Shown in pieces: positions 6,592-10,092 of a stretch of DNA of 10,092 bases. Positions within the stretch are counted from its first letter, which is position 1; each line of letters opens with the position of its first letter. The notes beneath the pieces were generated by a model. That model was not told where the DNA came from and searched no databases. It saw nothing but the letters and a program-made list of their open reading frames with translations. Made by a program: the position numbers and the translations under genes. Source of the DNA: an uncultured Clostridia bacterium (GTDB taxonomy: Bacteria; Bacillota; Clostridia; TANB77; CAG-508); contig CALXJL010000053.1 in NCBI GenBank assembly GCA_944388615.1, positions 1-10,092 of the forward strand, read 5' to 3'.

Positions 6592-7472
6592 TAGAATTAG
6601 ATATTAACCAAAAAGATTATCCAGAATTATTAAGAAATATAAAAAATCCACCCAAAAAATTATATATATTAGGAAATATAGATAATTTGAAAAAAACTAA
6701 AATTTCAATAATTGGTTCAAGAGCAGCATCACAGATGGGGATGAAAAGAGCAAAAGAATTCTCTAAAGAATTAGCAAGTAATGGTATTTGTATAGTCAGT
6801 GGAATGGCAAAAGGAATAGATTCTGCGGCACATTGGGGATCTCTTTTGGAAAAGGGGAGAACTATTGCTGTACTAGCAAGTGGATTTAACAATATATACC
6901 CTAGGGAGAATAAATTTTTATATGATGAAATATTAGCAAATAAAGGATGCATAATAAGTGAATATAAACCAGATGAAAAGCCGGAATCATATAAATTTAT
7001 ACAAAGAAATAGAATCGTGAGTGGATTAAGTAGAGGAGTTTTAGTGGTAGAAGCAGCATATAGGAGTGGAACAAGTATAACTGCTAAATTTGCAACTCAG
7101 CAAAATAGAAAAGTTTATTGTTTGCCACATAATATAGAAGAAACTAATGGAGTTGGAACAAATAGATTAATAAAAAATGGAGCCATATTAGTTACAAAAC
7201 CAGAAGAGATTTTAAAAGAATTAAATATAGTAAAAAATAGTAAATCAATAAAACAGGAGCAAGTAGAACATTCAAAAAGTAATATTAGTTTTGAAAATAT
7301 GGATAATGAAACAAAAGAGATTTTTAGAACTTTAGCTAAAGAGGAATTGACAGTTAATCAATTAGCTTTAAAATTGAATAAGGATATCTCAGTAATAAAT
7401 ATTTTAATAACTAAAATGGAATTAGACGGACTTATTATTCAGGAATCTGATAGAGTAAAAATAAATATATAG
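6588..7472 (+). CDS. dprA: DNA processing protein DprA, short N terminus
   Basis: DprA binds single-stranded DNA and loads RecA during transformation. This 294-residue copy shows the Rossmann core (about 35-215) with GSRAAS (43-48), SGMAKGID (71-78), FNNIYPREN (100-108), RNRIVSG (140-146) and VVEAAYRSG (153-161), all canonical. Residues about 240-294 form the C-terminal winged helix (DprA_WH), reached through a polar linker. The N-terminal helix-hairpin-helix/SAM-like region of about 50-70 residues usually found before the YPxLL motif is absent; here the YPELL motif is at residue 11. The start overlaps the yifB stop (ATGA), so no earlier start in this frame is likely. It is the second gene of the yifB-dprA-yraN unit. 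Confidence 0.92.
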   Translation: MIELDINQKDYPELLRNIKNPPKKLYILGNIDNLKKTKISIIGSRAASQMGMKRAKEFSKELASNGICIVSGMAKGIDSAAHWGSLLEKGRTIAVLASGFNNIYPRENKFLYDEILANKGCIISEYKPDEKPESYKFIQRNRIVSGLSRGVLVVEAAYRSGTSITAKFATQQNRKVYCLPHNIEETNGVGTNRLIKNGAILVTKPEEILKELNIVKNSKSIKQEQVEHSKSNISFENMDNETKEIFRTLAKEELTVNQLALKLNKDISVINILITKMELDGLIIQESDRVKINI

Positions 7473-7481
7473 AGGTGGAAA

Positions 7482-7850
7482 TTGTATATAAGGCATGAAA
7501 TTGGTAGATTAGGAGAAAGAGCTTGTGTAGAATATTTGGAGCAAGAAAATAACAAAATAGTTACTAAGAATTATAGAACACGTTTAGGAGAAATTGATAT
7601 TATTACAAGGGATTTAAAGAGTAACGAATTGGTCTTTATAGAAGTAAAAACTAGAACAAACAGTGAATTTGGAGATCCTATTGATTCGATAGATAAGAAA
7701 AAAATATTAAACATATATAAATCAGCTCAATTATATATTTTAAAAAATAAATTAGAAAATGAAAATATTAGATTGGATATAATGGAGGTATTTATGTATA
7801 ATATGAAAGTATATAGAATAAATCATATAAAAAATATATATTGGGATTAA
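7482..7850 (+). CDS. yraN: YraN (UPF0102) family endonuclease-like protein
   Basis: A 122-residue protein of the UPF0102/YraN family, which has a Holliday-junction-resolvase/PD-(D/E)xK nuclease fold; its biological role is not well established. The fold's signature is present: RLGERA near the start, then GEIDII (E37, D39) and FIEVKTR (E54, K56). The start is called at TTG 7482 because no in-frame ATG is near, the family's conserved GRLGE segment begins within ten residues, and AGAGGTGG (7471-7478) lies just upstream. The TTG and overlapping Shine-Dalgarno suggest modest, coupled translation from the dprA transcript (gap 9 bp). Confidence 0.88.
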   Translation: MYIRHEIGRLGERACVEYLEQENNKIVTKNYRTRLGEIDIITRDLKSNELVFIEVKTRTNSEFGDPIDSIDKKKILNIYKSAQLYILKNKLENENIRLDIMEVFMYNMKVYRINHIKNIYWD

Positions 7851-7892
7851 GCTGAATTTTAATTTATTTAGTAGAAAAATTAGCCGATTTTA

Positions 7893-7901
7893 TGTTATAC
7901 T
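7893..7901 (+). promoter_or_regulatory. Possible extended -10 promoter of the antitoxin gene
   Basis: TGTTATACT is a TG-extended -10 (TATACT at 7896-7901), 31 bp before the antitoxin start. No good -35 box is seen at the right distance. An imperfect stem GCT(G)AATTTT (7851-7860) / AAAATTAGC (7876-7884) lies just upstream and may end the yraN transcript weakly. Confidence 0.4.
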
Positions 7902-7931
7902 ATAGATGATATGAAAAGAGAGGTGTTGAAA

Positions 7932-8171
7932 ATGCGACAAGTGAAAAGTATTGAAGAAATAGAAGAGGCAGTAAAAGAATATGGAGAGATAGTAATAAGT
8001 AAAAATCATAAGAACAATGTGATTTTCATGAGTATGGAAGAATATAATAGAAAAAATATAGAAAAATATATGATAAAAGAATTAAACAAATCAGAGGAAG
8101 AAATTGAAAAAGGAGAAGGAATAGAATCAGATATTGCATTTTTGGAGTTGAAAGAAAAATATGGATACTAA
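7932..8171 (+). CDS. Phd/YefM-type antitoxin, without an adjacent toxin
   Basis: A 79-residue protein resembling Phd/YefM antitoxins, which bind DNA with their N-terminal half and neutralise a toxin with a flexible C-terminal half. The N-terminal part fits the family pattern: a short strand (RQVKSI), a helix (EEIEEAVKEYG), then EIVISKNHKNNVIFMSMEEYN (residues 19-39), where the family has 'vItknGkpvavLmsleeY'. The C-terminal half is Glu/Lys-rich and probably disordered alone. The in-frame ATG at 7911 is rejected because AGAGAGG (about 7917-7923) is placed properly for ATG 7932. No RelE/YoeB-, Doc- or Fic-like toxin frame follows: the next gene is a broken kinase. A stand-alone regulator is also possible. 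Confidence 0.65.
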   Translation: MRQVKSIEEIEEAVKEYGEIVISKNHKNNVIFMSMEEYNRKNIEKYMIKELNKSEEEIEKGEGIESDIAFLELKEKYGY

Positions 8172-8219
8172 TTTATTATAAGGATAATAATTATACTAAA
8201 ATAAAAATAGGAGGAATAG

Positions 8220-8587
8220 ATGAAATTCATATTAATAACAGGCCCACAAGCAGTTGGAAAAATGACTGTAGGACAAGAACTAGTAAAAATTACTAATTTA
8301 AAATTGTTCCATAATCATATGACTATAGAATTATTAACTCGAATTTTTGATTATAGTAGAGATACATTTAGAAAATTAAATGAAGAAATAAGGGTAAAAA
8401 TATTTGAAGAATTTGCTAAAAGTAATGAGGAAGGAATGATATTTACAACAACATGGGATCAGTAGAAAAGTATAGATTTAATTCTAAAGAAAATGAAATA
8501 AAAGAAGAAAATTACATTAAAATAGATAATACAATCCTTTCAGCTGATACTGTAGCTAAAATGATAAAGGCAAAGTTTGAATTATAA
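8220..8587 (+). pseudogene. P-loop kinase-like (AAA/shikimate kinase-like) gene with its middle deleted
   Basis: The frame from ATG 8220 (after AGGAGG at 8209-8214) gives 81 residues beginning MKFILITGPQAVGKMTVG, the Walker A of a small P-loop kinase family annotated as AAA or shikimate kinase-like, usually about 180 residues. It stops at TAG 8463-8465 after FTTTWDQ. In a shifted frame, 8453-8587 encodes what looks like the same family's C-terminal tail: EKYRFNSKENE, then ENYIKIDNT, ILSADTVAKMIKAKFEL and a stop. The first part ends where the family's second half should begin, and only about 42 residues of the tail remain, so roughly 50-60 codons of the centre seem deleted, with a frame change. 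The truncated product keeps the phosphate-binding loop but lacks the lid and C-terminal base-binding regions, so activity is unlikely. The family's substrate is not established. Confidence 0.7.
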
Positions 8588-8614
8588 AAGATCATAAAAT
8601 AAGAAGGTGTAAAA

Positions 8615-9635
8615 ATGATTTATCCCTCAAAATTAGAAAAAAATGATTTTATTGGAGTAATTGCTACTTCAAAAGGAATATCAAAAGGGACTGAAATATT
8701 GAAATATGAAAAGGCAAAAGAAAATTTAAGAGATATTGGGTATGGGATAATTGAATCAGCAAACATAAAGAAAAATGAAAGAGCAAGGAGTTCTTCTGGA
8801 GAAGAAAGAGCAAAAGAATTTATGAAATTATGGTTAAATAATAAAGTAAAAGCAATAATAACCCTAAAAGGAGGGCAGTTCTTAGTAGAGATGCTACCAT
8901 ACATTTCGAAAAACGTAGAAAAATTAAAAAATTCAAAACCTAAATGGATACAAGGATTTTCTGATACAACGGTTTTGAATTATTATTTGACAACAAATTT
9001 AGATATAGCAACAATACATGCAGATAATTTTATGAATTTTGGAGTTAAAAAGTTAGATATCTCACAGATAAACTCAATTAAGATGCTAGAGGGTGAAACA
9101 TTAACACAAAAATCTTTTGAAAAATATCAAGGAGTACACCAAAAGTCTGACACTATATATGATTTTAATTTTGATAAAAATTCAAAGTGGAAAAATTTAA
9201 ATAATGAAAAAGAAATAAAGATAAGAGGAAGAATAATAGGAGGCAATTTAGAATCAATTACGAAATTAATTCGGGACTAAATATGATAATACATTAAATT
9301 ATATAGAAAAATATAAAGATGACGGGATTATTTGGTTTTTGGAAAGTTTTTCTCTAAATACATCAGGTGTTTATAGTGCATTATGGCAGATGAAAGAAAG
9401 TGGATATTTTAAATATATAAAAGGATTTATCTTTGGAAGACCAGCTATATGCAAATGTGACTATAATATATCATACCCAGAAACATTAAAGGATGTTTTA
9501 GGAGAATTAAATGTTCCAATTATATATGATGCAGATATAGGACATGTACCACCACAAATATCAATTATAAATGGATCAATAACTGAAATAATAAGCAAAA
9601 ACGGAAAAGGGGTTCTTAAATGTGAAAAAATATAA
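8615..9635 (+). pseudogene. LD-carboxypeptidase (S66, MccF/LdcA family) split by a +1 frameshift
   Basis: Two frames together form one S66 serine peptidase of about 339 residues. Family members cut the L,D bond of murein tetrapeptides (LdcA) or detoxify microcin C-type peptide nucleotides (MccF). The first part (8615-9280, 221 residues, ribosome binding site AAGGTG) holds the N-terminal domain and the nucleophile in GFSDTT (S116). It runs to GGNLESITKLI and then reads RD-stop. Dropping one base near 9272 (ATT-C-GGG) continues as GTKYDNTLNYIEKYKDDGIIW, then FLESFSLN (Glu at restored position 243) and IGHVPPQ (His at 310), ending at TAA 9635. The catalytic Ser lies on one piece and the Glu and His on the other, so neither can be active alone. 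No ribosome binding site precedes the second part. No canonical slippery sequence is present, so a recent mutation or a sequence error is likelier than programmed frameshifting. Confidence 0.88.
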
Positions 9636-9672
9636 TTAATGAGGAATAGATGGAGAATAAAGGTTAAATTAT

Positions 9673-9700
9673 TTGACAAAATAAAAAAATATAGTATAAT
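9673..9700 (+). promoter_or_regulatory. Consensus promoter of the small membrane protein gene
   Basis: TTGACA (9673-9678) and TATAAT (9695-9700) are both perfect sigma-A boxes, 16 bp apart. The predicted transcript begins about 16 bases before the ATG at 9723. Confidence 0.8.
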
Positions 9701-9722
9701 ATAAACATGTGGAGGAGATGTT

Positions 9723-9884
9723 ATGTTAGCTAAAATATGGAAAAAACTTTTATTGGGAATATTAATAATAGCATGTTTATTTAATGTAGTAAATAAATTA
9801 GTACATAAACCATCTTTAGAAAAAGAGTTACAATCATCAGCTCAGTACGTAGAGCAATTAAACGAAAATGAAAGCAAAAAATAA
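9723..9884 (+). CDS. Unrecognised 53-residue single-pass membrane protein
   Basis: A small gene with a GGAGG ribosome binding site (9711-9715), 7 bp before the ATG, and its own consensus promoter. The product starts with MLAKIWKK, followed by one hydrophobic helix (about residues 9-23, LLLGILIIACLFNVV), then a polar, charged tail rich in Glu, Lys, Gln and Ser (to NENESKK). The basic N-terminal end and hydrophobic helix suggest a membrane protein with one pass and a short polar C-terminal domain; an uncleaved or cleaved signal peptide is possible. I do not recognise a family. It sits in front of rpmE, which has its own promoter. Confidence 0.7.
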   Translation: MLAKIWKKLLLGILIIACLFNVVNKLVHKPSLEKELQSSAQYVEQLNENESKK

Positions 9885-9902
9885 AAAAATCACATATAAG
9901 TG

Positions 9903-9931
9903 TTGAAAAATACTTAATTATATGTTATGAT
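9903..9931 (+). promoter_or_regulatory. Promoter of rpmE
   Basis: TTGAAA (9903-9908) and TATGAT (9926-9931) are 17 bp apart, with an extended TGT before the -10. The region also contains an 8-bp inverted repeat ACATATAA (9892-9899) / TTATATGT (9918-9925) that encloses the -35 and stops at the -10, so it could be an operator or a weak attenuating hairpin; no T tract follows it. Confidence 0.65.
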
Positions 9932-9976
9932 ATTATGCAGTAGTTTTTAAAATAGAGAGGAAGAGGTGAATACAAT

Positions 9977-10092
9977 ATGAGAACAGGGATACATCCAAAT
10001 TACACAGAAGCAACAATTACATGTGCATGTGGAAATGTTATAGAAACAAATTCAACAAAACCAGAGATGAAAGTTGATGTTTGTTCAAAATG
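9977..10092 (+). CDS. rpmE: Ribosomal protein bL31, zinc-binding (C+) form, 5' part
   Basis: The first 38 residues of bL31, a small large-subunit protein contacting 5S rRNA and the small subunit at the central bridge. MRTGIHPNYTEATITCACGN fits the family start, and the cysteines C16, C18 and C36, with the next codon starting TG (probably C39), form the CxC...CxxC zinc site of the 'C+' paralogue rather than the zinc-free 'C-' form. AGAGGTGA (9962-9969) precedes the ATG by 7 bp. The gene runs out of the window. Confidence 0.93.
   Translation, partial: MRTGIHPNYTEATITCACGNVIETNSTKPEMKVDVCSK

Noticed and set aside
7851..7890. Possible terminator after yraN
   Set aside because: The stem GCT(G)AATTTT / AAAATTAGC has a bulge and is followed by only a short, interrupted T run, so it is not called as a terminator; it is mentioned with the antitoxin promoter.
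8173..8190. Perfect palindrome TTATTAT-AAGG-ATAATAA after the antitoxin gene
   Set aside because: The arms are pure A/T and easily arise by chance here; there is no T tract for a terminator and the position downstream of the antitoxin does not suit an autoregulatory operator.
9339..9635. Separate 98-residue gene starting at TTG 9339
   Set aside because: It has no ribosome binding site, the frame continues upstream to the end of the previous fragment, and it carries the second half of the S66 peptidase, so it is part of the frameshifted gene.
1..10092. CRISPR array, insertion sequence, tRNA or prophage genes
   Set aside because: I saw no regularly spaced short repeats, transposase or integrase motifs, tRNA cloverleaf, or phage structural genes on either strand.

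Overview
The window comes from a very AT-rich, low-GC Gram-positive bacterium, most likely a member of the Clostridia (possibly an uncultured gut lineage). The evidence is strong A/T-ending codon preference, AGGAGG-type ribosome binding sites, near-consensus sigma-A promoters (TTGACA/TATAAT), a CadC/CadA metal-efflux operon, a YifB-DprA-YraN cluster and a zinc-binding bL31. TGA is used as a stop (YifB gene), so the code is the standard bacterial one. The species assignment is inference.

Layout. (1) 1-1689 is the 3' part of a large secreted or surface-type protein made of bacterial Ig-like modules, with two nearly identical 88-residue units in tandem; it ends at a good intrinsic terminator. 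(2) 1766-4314 is a cadmium/zinc/lead resistance operon: a CadC-type ArsR repressor with both metal sites intact, a free-standing heavy-metal-associated (HMA) domain protein, and a CadA-type P1B ATPase that lacks its own HMA domain. Its promoter carries two matching operator-like sites. (3) 4335-4808 on the minus strand encodes an unrecognised, very acidic 157-residue protein. It converges on cadA, and the stop codons of both genes lie in opposite arms of one shared hairpin. (4) 4809-5052 is a divergent control region with a promoter for each direction and AAAATCG half-sites between them. (5) 5053-7850 holds yifB/comM, dprA and yraN, tightly packed and probably one transcript, for DNA processing and recombination. 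(6) 7932-9635 is an eroded accessory patch: a Phd/YefM-type antitoxin with no toxin, a P-loop kinase-like gene that has lost its middle, and an LD-carboxypeptidase (MccF/LdcA family) broken by one extra base. (7) 9673-9884 is a strongly promoted 53-residue single-pass membrane protein, and the window ends inside rpmE (ribosomal protein bL31).

How the parts work together. In the cad operon, metal binding by CadC should release the promoter, the HMA protein may hand metal to CadA, and CadA exports it. YifB, DprA and YraN are commonly neighbours in Firmicutes; DprA loads RecA on single-stranded DNA, while YifB (ComM) is a helicase-like motor helping branch migration during transformation. No intergenic stretch exceeds 300 bases. 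I see no tRNA, rRNA, CRISPR array, insertion sequence or known riboswitch. The least explained items are the acidic minus-strand protein with its divergent promoter region, the split HMA/CadA design with paired operators, and the 53-residue membrane protein.
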